Shown: positions 11,563 to 23,698 of the stretch, in pieces | Numbering within the stretch: the stretch's first letter is position 1 | Layout: the number at the start of each line of letters is the position of its first letter | Assembly: GCF_905404315.1 (NCBI RefSeq) | Contig: NC_066296.1 | Span: 2,852,001-2,916,000, forward strand | Length of the DNA stretch: 64,000 nt | DNA from: Leptidea sinapis | Lineage: Eukaryota > Arthropoda > Insecta > Lepidoptera > Pieridae | Direction of reading: 5' to 3' | Made by a program: the position numbers and the translations under genes | The notes under the pieces: model-generated | What the model was told of the DNA's origin: nothing | The model's database searches: none | What the model saw: the letters and a program-made list of their open reading frames with translations, nothing else

Positions 11563-11667
11563 CTTAAATCAAAGCATATGGCAGATCAAAAAGATTGACT
11601 TGACAAAAAAAAATTTTTGAATTAGAAAAAGTTGTTTAATGTGCACACAATAGCCTCTTTCTGTATG

Positions 11668-11840
11668 CATTTCAGCCGGTAGATGTCCACTGCTGGACAA
11701 AGGACTCCCCCAAACATTGCCATGACGACCGGTCCTGCGCTGCCCTCATCCAACGTAACCTGCTATTATGACTAAATCATCGGTCTATCTTGTAGGGAGC
11801 TTGCCAACACTACGTCTTCCAGTACGTATATTATGTCTTC
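11668..11840 (-). pseudogene. RTE-clade LINE 3' end
   Basis: GTCCACTGCTGGACAAAGG, GGTCCTGCGCTGCCCTCATC and GTCTTCCAGTACGT are the reverse of the RTE 3' coding end seen at 29940-30090. It is a short, 5'-truncated copy with no open frame. Confidence 0.75.
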
Positions 11841-12286
11841 GATTTTTAAAACCTTTGGGTTTTGACACAACTAAAAGCTTAAACATATTATGTTACTAGA
11901 TGTTGTAACCAGATTTAATAAATGCGAAATCGTTAGTAAGTTTGTTACCAACAATACATATAGAACCTCCACAAACACAATGTCAGAGCTGCTGAAAATA
12001 TAAACACGTCGCTTAACGTCAAGTCTATTCTAAAAAATACCTTTTAATTATAAAAAATTTTCTCACTCCGCTAATTTTTATGTAATGAATGCGGAAATCG
12101 AACCTGGCCTTAATTTGAAGAAACGTCTGAAGTAACAGTCCAATATTCTGAAAATCTTATTTCTTATAATCAAAATAGGTCACAAATTAAACACTTTTAC
12201 CAACATAATGGCCAACAATTTAAAACAGGTACAACACAGGACTAATTTCCCCTCCGAAATATTTTTGTGGTGTACTCATATTATGT
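11841..12286. other. Unassigned AT-rich DNA
   Basis: No feature was recognised. Confidence 0.5.
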
Positions 12287-12830
12287 CCTTTTTAGGGTTC
12301 CGTTGGCAAAAATCAGAACATTTACAGATTCGTCATGTCTGTCTATCTGTCCGTGTATGTCACAGCCACTTTTTTCCAAAACTATAAGTACACTGTTGAA
12401 CTTGTAGATGTATTCAGTGAACCGCATTACATTTTCACACAAAAATAGAAAAAAATCAATAAATTTGGGGGTTCCCCATACTTAGAACTGAAACTCAAAA
12501 TATTTTTGTCATCAAACCCATGCGTATGGATAGGAAACTATGCATATTGAGGTTTCTAATATAATTTTTTTCTAAGCTAAATAGTTTGCGCGAAGACACT
12601 TCCTAATTGGTAAAATGTGCCCCCCCCCCCCTCTAACTTCAAAAATAAGAGAAATAATGATAAAACTAAAAAAATATAATGTTATATTGTTTTTTATTTT
12701 GTTATGGTAATGTACATCATTTTATTATGATGTACCATGATACCGTGCAAACATCCACCGAAAATTGGTTTGAAGGAGATCTTGTATGTAGTTTTTTTTA
12801 ATACGTATGAATGATGAGAGCTGAATCACA
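12287..12830 (+). repeat. Interspersed repeat G
   Basis: The start TTTTTAGGGTTCCGTTGGC, the GTCATGTCTGTCTATCTGTC block, a poly-C tract at 12620-12632 and ACTTCAAAAATAAGAGAA are shared with copies at 13880-14283 and 62001-62420. It is a common lepidopteran-type repeat whose class I cannot assign. Confidence 0.65.
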
Positions 12831-12837
12831 ATGTATG

Positions 12838-13167
12838 ATTTTGAGCAAAGATTTTTTGCCTTTTCGATTCAAATAATTTTCCTTTCCATATAACTTTTAT
12901 ATTATGTTACTTGCTGCAAATTACAACTTCAAATTTTCGCCTTTCTACGATCTAAAACTACTTTTATATCGCGATTTTTATATTATTCTGTTCCATCCAC
13001 AAATCCGCTATAGGGTTACAAGTTGGCAATCGAAAACAATAATTGTAATATGATAAATTTGATAGATCTGAGAATCGGCCCTCATCTACTTTTTATATCC
13101 GAAAAATTATAATTATTGCTTTTTTTAATTACTTTATATGGCAATACAACGTTTGCTGGGTCAGCTA
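12838..13167 (+). mobile_element. Helitron-like element H, 3' end
   Basis: It ends GCAATACAACGTTTGCTGGG then TCAGCTAG followed by T, the Helitron-type 3' end. The reverse of the same ending starts the element at 25194. The 5' boundary against repeat G is uncertain and no coding sequence is present. Confidence 0.55.
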
Positions 13168-13530
13168 GTATAACTATAAAATATTTCGCCATAATTCAAT
13201 GCGCTTCCCCTTAATAAGGTTTCGACAGGCGAGTACACGACAAACATTGGATATAATGTTGGCCTGTAACTTGTGATGAGGCTGCATCGGTTCTGCAAAC
13301 AAGCCTTTTGTTATCAAACGAGTGGCCACTATTTGTACTGGATTTTATATCCTTTGTTAGCTAGTATGATCTGCTTTGTAGATTGCTATTTTTAATGGCT
13401 TTTATCATTTTCATATCTCTATTCTACAGTTGCGGCTGTGTTCAATTAATGTTCGTAGTTTAGTATTAACGATGCTAATACGAACACCTGTGATACTAGC
13501 TGTGTCGCGTGGATGTATCCAACAATAACA
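13168..13530. other. Unassigned DNA
   Basis: No feature was recognised. Confidence 0.45.
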
Positions 13531-13820
13531 AAATGCCGGCTAGATCATGGGTACCACAACGGCGCCTATTTCTGCTGTAAAGCAGTAATGTGTAAACATT
13601 ACTTTGTTTCGGTCTGAAGGGCGCCGTAGCTAGTGAAATTACTGGGCAAATGAGACTTAACATCTTATTTCTCAAGGTGACGAGCGCAATTGTATCGCCG
13701 CTCTGACTTTTTGGGGTTTTTCAAGAATCATGAGCGGCACTGCATTGAAATGGACAGGGCGTACCAATTACCATGAGCTGAACGTCCTGCTCGTCTCGTC
13801 CCTTATTTTCATAATAAAAA
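13531..13820 (+). repeat. SINE-like repeat A, head truncated
   Basis: It begins at ATGCCGGCTAGATCATGGG, missing about 20 bp of the head, and runs to CTCGTCCCTTATTTTCATAA. Confidence 0.8.
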
Positions 13821-13879
13821 TACCTGTTGTGTCTCGTGTATAACTGGGAAGCATTCAAATTTCACTTACAGCTTGTCTT

Positions 13880-14283
13880 TTTAGGGTTCCGTAGCCAAAT
13901 GGCAAAAAACGGAACCCTTATGGATTCGTCATGTCTGTGTGTCTGTCCGTCCGCATGTCACAGACACTTTTCCGAAACTATATGAACTATACTGTTGAAA
14001 CTTGGTAAGCTTGTATATGTATTCAATTTTCACAGAATTTTGAAAAAAAAAAATTTGCGGTTCTCCATACTTAGAACTGAAACTCAATTTTTTTTTTCAT
14101 CAAACCCATACGTGGGGTAGATATCTATCGACTGGTCTAACAAAATGATATGATTTTTTCTAAACTGAATAGTTGGCGCGAGAGACACTTTCAAACGGGT
14201 AAAATGCATTCCCTCCCCCCCCCCCGTAACTTCTAAAATAAGAGAATGATGAAACTTAAAAAAAAAATACAATCTGATGAACA
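13880..14283 (+). repeat. Interspersed repeat G
   Basis: The start TTTTTAGGGTTCCGTAGCC is followed by CAAAAAACGGAACCCTTATG. A poly-C tract at about 14213-14225 sits in the same position as in the copy at 12287. The minus-strand frame 14084-14284 is spurious. Confidence 0.7.
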
Positions 14284-14470
14284 TTACCGAACTTAATTAA
14301 GCCTATTTAAGTAAAGTTTCTTTGTCATTGACTTACGTCAATCACATAAAAGGCAAGCTCTCTTTCTATTTGATTATCTGATATATTGATGACTTTATGT
14401 ATTTACTCTTTGAATTTTTGCAGTCAATCTACTGTCATTCGTCCCACAAGAGCAACTAAAGTAGGTTGTG

Positions 14471-14958
14471 AATAAAAAGGCATACAAGGCATTTATTTTC
14501 TCAAAATTGATTCCTTTAGAATTATTTTTGATGTCATTTCTAATAACTACTAGATACTACTACCGCTTCGGAAACAAATGGCGCTCTGCGAGAGAAGAAG
14601 TGACGCTTGAAACTCTCCCAGCATTCTTTTTTTGCGCTCTTTTCAATAGAAATATACAATAATAGTCATTTCTATCGCTATAAAATAATCACAATCAAGT
14701 CCCAGGCTGTCCGATCATTTAGATATGCAGCAGTGGAGTAATAGGATTTACGACAGAGCCATTTTTTTATAAAACATTTAAATTTATTTATAGACAATGC
14801 CTGAACAGTGGCTGGGACTTTATTATAGAAGTGTATACATTTACCCTTAAAGCTATTATGTATATTAAAAAAACCAGTCAAGTTGTTATTTAATTGAAGG
14901 AGATTTCCAAAAATATAAAGGCAAGGTATTATAACAGTCATCACTTCATCTCTCGCCA
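14471..14958 (-). pseudogene. CR1/jockey-type LINE 3' end
   Basis: The minus-strand frame 14678-14959 gives the C-terminal end of a LINE reverse transcriptase, with HNSFKGKCIHFYNKVPATVQ followed by LSINKFK. The 3' UTR includes the GCGCCGCTTCTTCTC-type segment near 14590. An inverted copy of the same family lies at 21830-22235. It is 5' truncated. Confidence 0.7.
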
Positions 14959-14984
14959 CAGTTAGACTGCATTAAATCAAAATT

Positions 14985-15065
14985 AGCATTGCCCTCTACA
15001 GGATTCGAACCTGTCATTACGGCTACGTATCTTAACACTCGACACAAAGTCAACAAGCTAACGAG
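14985..15065 (-). repeat. tRNA-like sequence, probable SINE head
   Basis: The minus strand has a good T arm (GACAGGTTCGAATCCTGTA) with B box and a CTCGTTAGCTTG A-box-like start. The acceptor stem does not pair well, so a working tRNA gene is unlikely. Confidence 0.4.
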
Positions 15066-16053
15066 AGAAGCGACAGCTAATATACAGGATGTATTGGTTT
15101 TGTTTAGTATCTATAGATATTATTTTTGGGGTCTAAAAAGGGACAAAACATATCGCGCGATAATGTTATTGAAAGATTGTAGCGCATATCTATGGTATGT
15201 TACGGGGTATATGATAGCGACGTATGGAATATTTATGATATGATTTTAAGATTTTTCTTGATATTTTTGGTACATATATAAGGAAATTATTGCAATTTTT
15301 ATTACAAATAATCATTTTTTAGTTTCTTTCCCATTCTTTTCAACATAAGGATCATTATGAATGAAAGCTACTTGTCAACAATTATTTGACTTTTACTTTA
15401 AATTGTATGTCTGTTTGTTTTTGCTGCAATATTTTCAAAACAGTTAATTTAATTTTGATAAGAAATTGACAAATAGAAAATTAAGTTACTTTTGTTTTAG
15501 AAAGTATGACAGACCGTAAGAGTACAGCTTAAACAATTAAATTTATTCATTAAATACATTATTATCGGCTTGTGATCTAATTAGTATAAAAAATAGTAAC
15601 ACCCTGTGTACACCAAATTATCAAATCACAAATCTGCGAATTCACACGAATGATGCATATGTCAGTTGCGTGTTTGTAAACATCGGTTGTAAGTTATGTA
15701 CTTGGACTAAGCTTAACTTACGTAACTTATTTGTAAAGTGTTAACATAACGTGCGCTGTCAGTTGTTTTTTTTTTGTTTCCAATGTAGCGTGAAACTAAC
15801 AAAAAAAGTATGTGCGTGTAATATTTACGCGCGATTGAAGTAAAACTTAATAATAATTAACTTTAGGAATTATTAACAGATACATAATATATATTACATT
15901 AAATTTACATTAAGTAAAGCCGTATTACCAACTAAGCACTCACGTATTAATGAAGAGCTAGGAGCATTGTTAGATATTTTGATAACTTCATCTTTTGAGA
16001 AATGTTTTTCGTAGCATTTTCTCTATCTAAAATAAAAAAATAGCCTTTATTAA
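15066..16053. other. Unassigned AT-rich DNA
   Basis: No gene or known repeat was recognised. A poly(T) run at 15766-15776 is the only local oddity. Confidence 0.5.
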
Positions 16054-16630
16054 TCTATATATATAAAAATGAATAGCTGTTCGTTAGTCTCGAGACCGAT
16101 TTGGCTGATTTTGGTCTTGAATTGTTTGTCGAAGTCCAGTTTAAAAGGTGAATAATTATGTGAATATTCTCGGAATTAACTAAAAACAACAATTTTGTTT
16201 TTCCTTTGAAGTGTCAGAAATCGTTCAGAAATCAATTCGAATGAATAGTTTCAAATGAATAACTAAACAGAATTATTACATTTGTTTCTAACTTTCTCAG
16301 GAAGTAAAAAATAAACTTAACCATAATTTTAGCTAACTATAGTTTGTGTATTACAGTTGTTAACTATCTATCGGATTATTTTTATGTAGATTGATAAATC
16401 TTAAGTTTTGTCACAAATTACATTTCGCAACCATAATCTTTGACATTTGACAACCAACTACATATATGTATATTGATAAATCGTACGTTTGAAACAATTT
16501 CATAGCAACAACAGGGTGCATATTTTACGAAATAATTCTTGATATTATGAAATATTATTAACAGATTCATAAAAAAAAAAAACATTATTCTATTTATTAT
16601 AAACAGAACAACGTCTGTTGGGTCAGCTGG
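16054..16630 (+). mobile_element. Helitron-like element E, non-autonomous
   Basis: The 5' end is A|TC with TCTATATATATAAAAATGAA, and the 3' end is GGGTCAGCTGG, where the usual CTAG has changed to CTGG. The 577-bp body has no Rep/helicase coding. The insertion at 55312-55680 has the same start and much of the same body. Confidence 0.65.
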
Positions 16631-16915
16631 GATATAATATAATAAATATTATATTATCAAGTGAGATTTTATATATTTTACAAAGAATGATATAATGTTA
16701 TATTTTGATATTATTATTCATCAGAAAATAAACACTTGCACTTTTTACAGGTAAGGTCATAATCAGGTTCTTGATTTTCTCTTTTATTCTTATTAATTGA
16801 TGAAAGAGTAAAATTTTTCTGGGATTGCGTAATTCTATTTGACTGATTATTATTTTCATTTTATATTCTATCTATAATTAATTCGTTACTTATATCATTA
16901 TTAGCTCATATCAAT
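16462..16915 (+). repeat. Duplicated segment, copy 2
   Basis: This is the partner of 10987-11439. It covers the 3' part of the Helitron-like element and about 285 bp beyond its terminus. Confidence 0.8.
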
Positions 16916-17221
16916 ACGGCGTTGTTATTGAATATTAACAAATGTGGCTGTATGGGCTCGAACCCTTTGCCTGTCCTAATAATGGGCGAAGAAACCAAAA
17001 GCAATGTCGCAAATGTCAGACTGAAAAGTTATTTATTATTTATTTCAAAAGTAGTAATAAATAAACCAATTATACACTTGGAGACTTAAAAAAAAGATTA
17101 CAGATCAATTTGAAATATTTTTTAAGAAATAAAATTATAACGGCTTAAAAAATTGTTTCAATTGAATTTTTTACTGAGAATTACTTCCGTCAGAAAAAAT
17201 CGCGCGTAAAAAAGGTTTACT
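16916..17221. other. Unassigned AT-rich DNA
   Basis: TGGCTGTATGGGCTCGAACC near 16943 recurs in altered form near 21210 (CGGCTATACGTTCTTGAACC), so this is part of another old repeat. Confidence 0.45.
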
Positions 17222-17807
17222 TCAAAAATTCCTTGGACTTGCTGGACCACTAGCTTCCTCACTGGACGCAGCATACAAGTCACTGTCGAGGGTCATTACT
17301 CAAACCCGAAGCCCGTGAACACTGGAGTTCCCCAAGGCTATATGCTGTCTCCTACACTGTTTCTTGTGCCTATAAATAATATGTTGGACACTCCCAACAC
17401 ACATTGCTACGCAGACGACAGTACCAGTGATGCCGAATACATGGGACATAAATGTCTCTCTCGGGAAATCGTCGACAGTGCCGGATTAAACTTGTGTCTT
17501 CCATCGAGTCCTCTCTTGACAAGGTGTCGGAATGGGGTATAATGTTCTTTATCCAATTTAACCCCCCGAAGACTCAAGCCTTCGCGTTTACCACAAAAAT
17601 AACCTCATTTGTCATCTCTTCGACAACCAAACCACCCTTGAAGCCTCGCCCCGTATCGGAATATTGGGTCTCGAAATTTAGGGCGATTGCAAATTCCATG
17701 GTCATCTGGAAGGCAAATCTAAATTTGCTTCGAAGAAGCTGAGCGTTACAAATAGAGCTCTTCAATACTTCAGCGGGCCCACATTCTAGCGCTCTACACA
17801 AAGCTAC
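17222..17807 (+). pseudogene. CR1/jockey-type LINE fragment, reverse transcriptase
   Basis: The frame at 17315-17542 carries NTGVPQGYMLSPTLFLVPIN and, at 17408-17419, the catalytic YADD motif followed by DSTSDAEYMG. After about 17470 the frame shifts. The remaining sequence to 17807 matches the family as seen at 20690-20785. The copy is truncated at both ends and is cut by a SINE B fragment at 17812. Confidence 0.8.
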
Positions 17808-17811
17808 TATA

Positions 17812-17868
17812 TTAATGACATTGACACACTTTTTACACAACCTTGCCCCAAATTAAGCATATATAGCC
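17812..17868 (-). repeat. SINE B tail fragment
   Basis: TGACACACTTTTTACACAAC and CTTGCCCCAAATTAAGCATA match the SINE B tail. Confidence 0.65.
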
Positions 17869-18072
17869 ATATTATCCATATTATTTGCTGACCGGAAGTT
17901 CAATTTGTCGGAGCTACACGCCCATTGAGACATCCGTCTCGCTTTCACTGAAAATAAAAGGAAAGCCGCGATGCTGTGTCCTGTTAAGGTGTACGAGGAT
18001 TTAAGATACTTTATACTTTTGGAATAAGTTAACATGTATCGTACATCATTTGATATATATATTTAAATATTT

Positions 18073-18327
18073 TATAATATTGACACACTTTTACACAAAT
18101 TATCTTGCCCCAAATTAGGCATATAGCCTGTGTTATGGGTTGCAAGACAACGATATATTTAATACAATAAACTTACTTAAACATACATAAATACATTTAA
18201 ACATTCATGACTCGGAAACAAACATCCATATTCATCATATAAATTGCTTGCACCTACCGGGATTCGAACCCGGGACCTCTAGCTTAGTAGGTAGGATCGC
18301 TAACCACTCGGCTATACAGGTCGTCAA
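18073..18327 (-). repeat. tRNA-derived SINE B, complete
   Basis: On the minus strand the head reads TATAGCCGAGTGGTTAGCG (A box), then a CTACTAAGC anticodon-loop region and the B box GGTTCGAATCC, ending GGTAGGTGC. A ~170-bp body follows, ending in TTGTGTAAAAGTGTGTCAAT. Two more complete copies lie at 59207 and 59905. Confidence 0.8.
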
Positions 18328-18712
18328 TTACTTATGGAACGGAAGGAACACGTAAACAAATTCATCTTACCGAATTTACTTAAAGAATTTCACAAATATG
18401 TTAAAACTGCTAATTGATTTGTTTTAAGGACTCCTGAGCGTCAATACCTTCAGGCAGACAGTTGATTTTAGTTTTGTTTATTTACTTATAATTGGGGTTA
18501 TTATGGGAAACGTGTATTCAACTGAGTATATAAATTATTCAATATAACTGTTTCTATGTACCAAGTATATCTAAATATTATGAAGAACATTTTTAAAATA
18601 CAGTAAAATCTAACAGGATACAAATTGCGGTCTTAAAAGTTATCGCGTCTAGCTCTTGACAGATTCAGTTCTGAACGAAGTTTAAGAAATAATACAATAA
18701 TGTGATTTAGAT
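18328..18712. other. Unassigned AT-rich DNA
   Basis: No feature was recognised. Confidence 0.5.
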
Positions 18713-19003
18713 ATTTTTTTAATGAAAATACGGGACGAGACGAGCAGGACGTTCAGCTGATGGTAATTGATACGCCCTGCCCATTACAATGCAGTGCCGC
18801 TCAAGATTATTGAAAAACCCAAAAATGCGTGGCACTACAACTGTTTTAGTGCCATAGTAGTAAAGGACCCTTGAGACATAAGATGTCAAGACTGATTTGC
18901 CCAGTAATATAGCTTACACATTACTGCTTCACGGCAGAAATAGGCGCCATTGTGGTATCCATAATCTAGCCGGCATCATGTGCAAAGGAGCCTCCCACTG
19001 GTA
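18713..19003 (-). repeat. SINE-like repeat A with internal deletion
   Basis: The tail side and head are present. About 40 bp around the GCGCCGTAGCTAG block are missing near 18910. Confidence 0.8.
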
Positions 19004-20039
19004 AAAATAAGATTCTTATGGAAAGATCAAAATTTAATTCTTGTTTGTCCACTAATATTGTGAAATGAGAACAACCTTTGAGTCCACGTCAACGGCTGAT
19101 AGTTTGAAAAGATCGAAGCTTAAAAAGCAATATCACATAACAGCGGAAGTTTGTCCGGATATGACGAAACAAGACGCAATCAAAACAAATTCAAAATTAA
19201 ACGAACGCAACCCCTTCACAAGGAGTTAATCGGAATACACCAACAAACATATGTTTAATCTCCCCAAAGGGTTGGACAATTACATAAATTAATAACAACA
19301 TCCTCCTTATATAGAAAGCTTGATATACGCGTAAAATCACTTCCTCTATCATTTACGTTTTTTCCCGCCATATGACGCCATTTTTTCTCTAAGATGGCCG
19401 CCCCCATATGTCGTGAAATGAGCACGTGTTATGTGTTTGCTTCAACTAAAATGAAACAGACAGAACGACCACCATATTCCATTTTAGACATATAATTAAT
19501 AGTGTAAATCTTAAAAGATTGAAAAACAGTTTAATAAAGCTCTGCTATAATAATTCATGATCTTTTAGTGCTCTATTAAATTTAATTTCAACAGCTAACC
19601 AAACAGATTTACTTGAGTTCACTCCGTCTATGTTATTTAAGTCTGTGTACTTTTGTTTCTTGCAAGTGTCTCATTAAAGACACGAGCTTGTCAAATTAAA
19701 ATTATATTTTGAGTGTGAAAACATGTGTAACGTTAATTTTCTTCGTCAAAATTTGACTTGTTGAGAAAAATGGATGTAATGAACCGTGTTTAAGTTCTTA
19801 CAGATTGTTTAAAAGAAAGAGACTTAAGTGATGTACGTGAGAATCAGTAACACCATTTAGTGGGAAGCTATTAAATATGAAATCATCCTTGTTATACAAC
19901 AAATATATTCTTACAAAATATTAGCCCGGCATGCTTTGGCTTATAAAAATGTACGGTACAAAAACAAAATGCTTGTATCATATATTCCTCAATAATTGAC
20001 TTTGAAAGAATCTTATTTTAAATCTAGGTAACCCGAGTG
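19004..20039. other. Unassigned DNA with a small GCCAT cluster
   Basis: Three GCCAT/ATGGC motifs lie within 19367-19401. The rest shows no gene or known repeat. Confidence 0.45.
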
Positions 20040-20785
20040 AAAATTATAAATTATACTAAAACTATTTTTTTTATGGATAGGAGGACAAACGAGCGTACGG
20101 GTCACCTGGTGTTAAGTGATCACCGCCGCCCACATTCTCTTGCAACACCAGAGGAATCACAAGAGCGTTGCCGGCCTTTAAGAAAGGTGTACGCGCTTTT
20201 TTTTGAAGGTAACCATGTCGTATCGTCCCGGAAACACTGCACAAGGAAGCTCATTCCACAGCTTTGTAGTACGAGGAAGAAAGCTCATTGAAAACCGCAC
20301 TGTGGAGGACCGCCACACATCCAGATGGTGGGGATTATATCCTAACTTGTGGCGTGTCGTGCGAAGGTGGAATTCGGCGGCAGGAATCAGGTTAAACAGC
20401 TCTTCGGAACACCCCCCGTGATAAATGCGGTAGAAGACACGCAATGAAGTGACGTCTCTACGCAACGCCAAGTGATCCGGCCGTTCACAGAGTACTGGGT
20501 CCCCAACAATTCGAGGTACTCTACGTTGCCCGCGGTCAAATGTATCGAGTTGATACTGGGGTGCGCCAGACCAGAGATTACAGCAATACTCTATGTGTGG
20601 CCGGACCTGCGCTTTGTAGAGCGCTAGAATGTGGGCCGGCATGAAGTATTTTCGTGCTCTATTTATGACGCCCAGCTTCTTCGAAGTCAATTTGGATTTG
20701 CTTTTCTAGATGACCACTGAATTGGCAATCGCTCGAGATTTCGAGACCCAGTATTCCGAAACTGGGCGAGGCTTTAGGGGATGTG
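20040..20785 (-). pseudogene. CR1/jockey-type LINE 3' end with open C-terminal frame
   Basis: The minus-strand frame 20178-20690 (170 codons) encodes the end of a LINE reverse transcriptase: KKLGVINRARKYF, LYKAQVRPHIEYCCNLWSG, RVPRIVGDPVLCERPDHLAL and WNELPCAVFPGRYDM. This is the thumb/C-terminal region, so the catalytic YADD is absent. The 3' UTR runs to about 20040 and includes the ACGAGCGTACGGGTCACC segment shared with four other tails in the window. The preceding stretch to 20785 matches 17640-17740. Confidence 0.85.
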
Positions 20786-21829
20786 TTATCGTTTTATTTC
20801 CAATATTTGTTTGCACGTGCACTGATTTGACATAAGTTTGACACAGTAGTAACTACTAAATTTAGAAAGCGAACAGTTGCTTAAAACTTAGTTGATTTCG
20901 GCTATCTCCGTTTTTTAAAAGATTATAGCCGTCATCTGTCAATCTATTATTGACAGCACGTTTCATAAAATCGAGAGAATCGCTTTTTACTTAGAGAGTT
21001 TCTGTAGACTGCATGTAACCACTTTCTTTCAAAGCTTAGCCATTGATAAGTCCTAAAAAACACGTCATTAATGAAAAAATTTCTTTGGCCTAACAAAGCA
21101 AAAATCCTTAAAATTAGTTATACCTCGTGCTATTCTACGTTTGCAGAAAGAACAATTTTGTAAAAATCTTGCAACGATGGCTTTGACGGTTAATTATTAA
21201 ATAACGAATACGGCTATACGTTCTTGAACCCTTTGCATATCCTAATAACGGACGAAGAAACCAAAACAAAACAAACAAATGTCGCAAACGTCAGAACATT
21301 TTAGGAACCAACTTCACCCTGTTACTTTTGTGTTATTATCACTCTAACGCGTGCATCTTAACTTCAAAAATACTTTTAATACGCTATCATATTATGACGT
21401 AAATCTGTCTCTACATCTTTATTAATTACACGAGGTTAATCAAAACATGGACCTCCCAAAAGATATTAGACCAAATGCACATTCCCATGGCATATCAATA
21501 TTATAAATTTATGCAAACTGCTACAAAATGGTGCTATTAGTGAAAATGGGATGGTAACAATGGCTACACCACAGCGGGATGCTGTTATAAAATTTTATAG
21601 CTATATATTTATGCCTTTGATTTGATGTTTCTATCAGAATTCATTTGTTAATTCTGAGTGTGAGATACAAAGTTGAGTTTATAATATATCAAATTGTTTT
21701 TAATGTCGCAAAACACAAGATTATGTAAGTTTTTACACTGCTAATATACGTTCACAAAAATCGTCACCTTTTTGCTCTTAATAGTGATTTTCATTATTAT
21801 AACACTAGAAATAAGGGATTGCTTGTAAC
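20786..21829. other. Unassigned AT-rich DNA
   Basis: No gene was recognised. A short segment near 21210-21310 resembles 16940-17010. Confidence 0.45.
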
Positions 21830-22235
21830 TAATTCTAGTAGGTTTCATAAGATACATAATAGCTTTAAGGGTAAATGTATACACTTTTATAATAAAGTCT
21901 CAGCCACTGTTCAGGCATTATCAATAAATAAAATAAATGTTTTATAAGAAAAATGGCTCTGTTGTAAAACGTATTACTACACAGCTGAATATCTAAGTGA
22001 TCGGACAGCCTGGGACTAGATTATGATTATTTTATAGCAATAGCAATGAAAGTACAATATTGTATATTTTTTATTAAAAGAGCGCAAAAAAAGGAATGCT
22101 GGGAGAGTTTCTTGCGCCGCTTCTTCTCTCTCAGAGTGCCATTTGTTTCCGAAGCGATAGTAGTATCTAGTATATTAGAAATGACATCAAAAAGAATTCT
22201 AAAGGAATCAATTTTAAGAAAATAAAGAAGAGTCT
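21830..22235 (+). pseudogene. CR1/jockey-type LINE 3' end
   Basis: This is an inverted copy of the family at 14471-14958: CATAATAGCTTTAAGGGTAA, CAGCCACTGTTCAGGC and GCTGGGAGAGTTTCTTGCGC are shared. No long frame survives. Confidence 0.7.
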
Positions 22236-22428
22236 TTTAAGGAGTTCAACACATTTTTGTCTGTTAATTATCTTTATCGTGTCACCTTGTTTGTCCGCGA
22301 TGAACTCCTAAGCCGACCTTAGTCAAATTGTGCAAACTTCGTGCACTTTGATTCAACTTGAGAGATGTAGATAGTCTTATTTCGATTCGAGACCCTTAAT
22401 ATTTTTTATATCATATTTTTTACTTAAA

Positions 22429-22911
22429 CTAGCTGACCCGACAGACGTTGTTCTGTAGATATTAATATAACACTGTTTATTTAATAGTTTGTCAGTAATA
22501 TTTCATAACATCAAGAATTATTTAGTAAAAAATGCTCCCTGTTGTTATAATAAAATTGTTACAATATTCAAAATATGTCCAAACAAAATTTATATTGGAA
22601 ATATAAATAATTATGGGTCCCAAATCGAAATAAAAACTATCCTATCTTTCAAGTTGGACTAAACTGCGCTCCATAAAATAATCCCCAATCCCCAAAATCC
22701 GTTAATGATGAACTTCAATACAAATTTCCATCCCCTATTTCAACCCCTTCATTTATTTTTTTGCAATAAAAGGTAGCCTTTATCCTTTTCCAAGCTTTAG
22801 TCTATAATTTAGTACAGAGATGTCTACATCTCTGTACTAAATTTCATCCAAATCGGTTCAGTAGGCGTGATAACGTAATAAACAAACTTACATTCATATT
22901 TATAATATTAT
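22429..22911 (-). mobile_element. Helitron-like element D, variant end
   Basis: The plus strand starts ACTAGCTGACCCGACAGACG, which on the minus strand is the CTAG|T 3' end. The first ~250 bp match other D copies. After about 22690 the sequence differs and ends in a TATAATATTATTAGTAG tail. A perfect palindrome (22806-22843) lies inside. Confidence 0.6.
22806..22843. repeat. Perfect palindrome, 18-bp arms
   Basis: Left arm AATTTAGTACAGAGATGT (22806-22823), spacer CT, right arm ACATCTCTGTACTAAATT (22826-22843). It would form a strong hairpin. Confidence 0.9.
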
Positions 22912-23698
22912 TAGTAGCGATATTAAAATCTATCTTCACAGGATAGAATATATTTAAATAAAATAATTAAAACAAAATTACTTACTTAATTCATAATTGC
23001 AAAATAACTAACTATAAGTTTATATTTTTCTATTGCTTCTAGAGAGTTTTTGTTACATGACGACGAAATTATCAAAATTATCTTTACTGAGAACAGACAG
23101 TTGACGGTATCCTTTTCCTGTTTAAAGAAAGACTAATACCGGAAGATATATTAATTTAATTCCCCAATACAATAGAGTTAGGCACTACAATGAATACCCA
23201 ATTTAATAATTAATCTCCTGAAAACAATATGATTTAAAATTGCTTGTTGTTCACCGCGGGAAGTCCACCCCTATCTGTATTTTGAACCCTCACATGTATC
23301 GGAAACAAAAATATTAATTTGCACCATTTGATACACAAAATACCCCTTTGTGTTGACGAATAACTCCATTGTTATAAGGATCACACGTTGGCTTTTAAAA
23401 AATGGCGATTTTATGCTCAAAACGGTTTTAATCTGCTTTGATTCCGTTTCTAAAATCTATTGTCCGTTTTTTAGGTTGAAAGAACGCAAATGATTTTATA
23501 AAAGTTATCATCCTTTTGTCATATTTTATTAATTGATAAAAGTTATTAAGAGGACAATAAACGAATTAAGATGAAAAATTAAAAAAAAAGGGATTGCCAA
23601 AACAAGTTTAGAATATTACTTTAAATCTGACCTGAATAATTTGAATTAATAGATATATTGTTTAATTGTTAATCTAATTTTTGCTTATTTATAATATA
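22912..23698. other. Unassigned AT-rich DNA
   Basis: No feature was recognised. Confidence 0.5.

Noticed and set aside
20178..20690. Functional reverse transcriptase gene
   Set aside because: Only the C-terminal region of a LINE is open; the catalytic YADD part and 5' end are missing.
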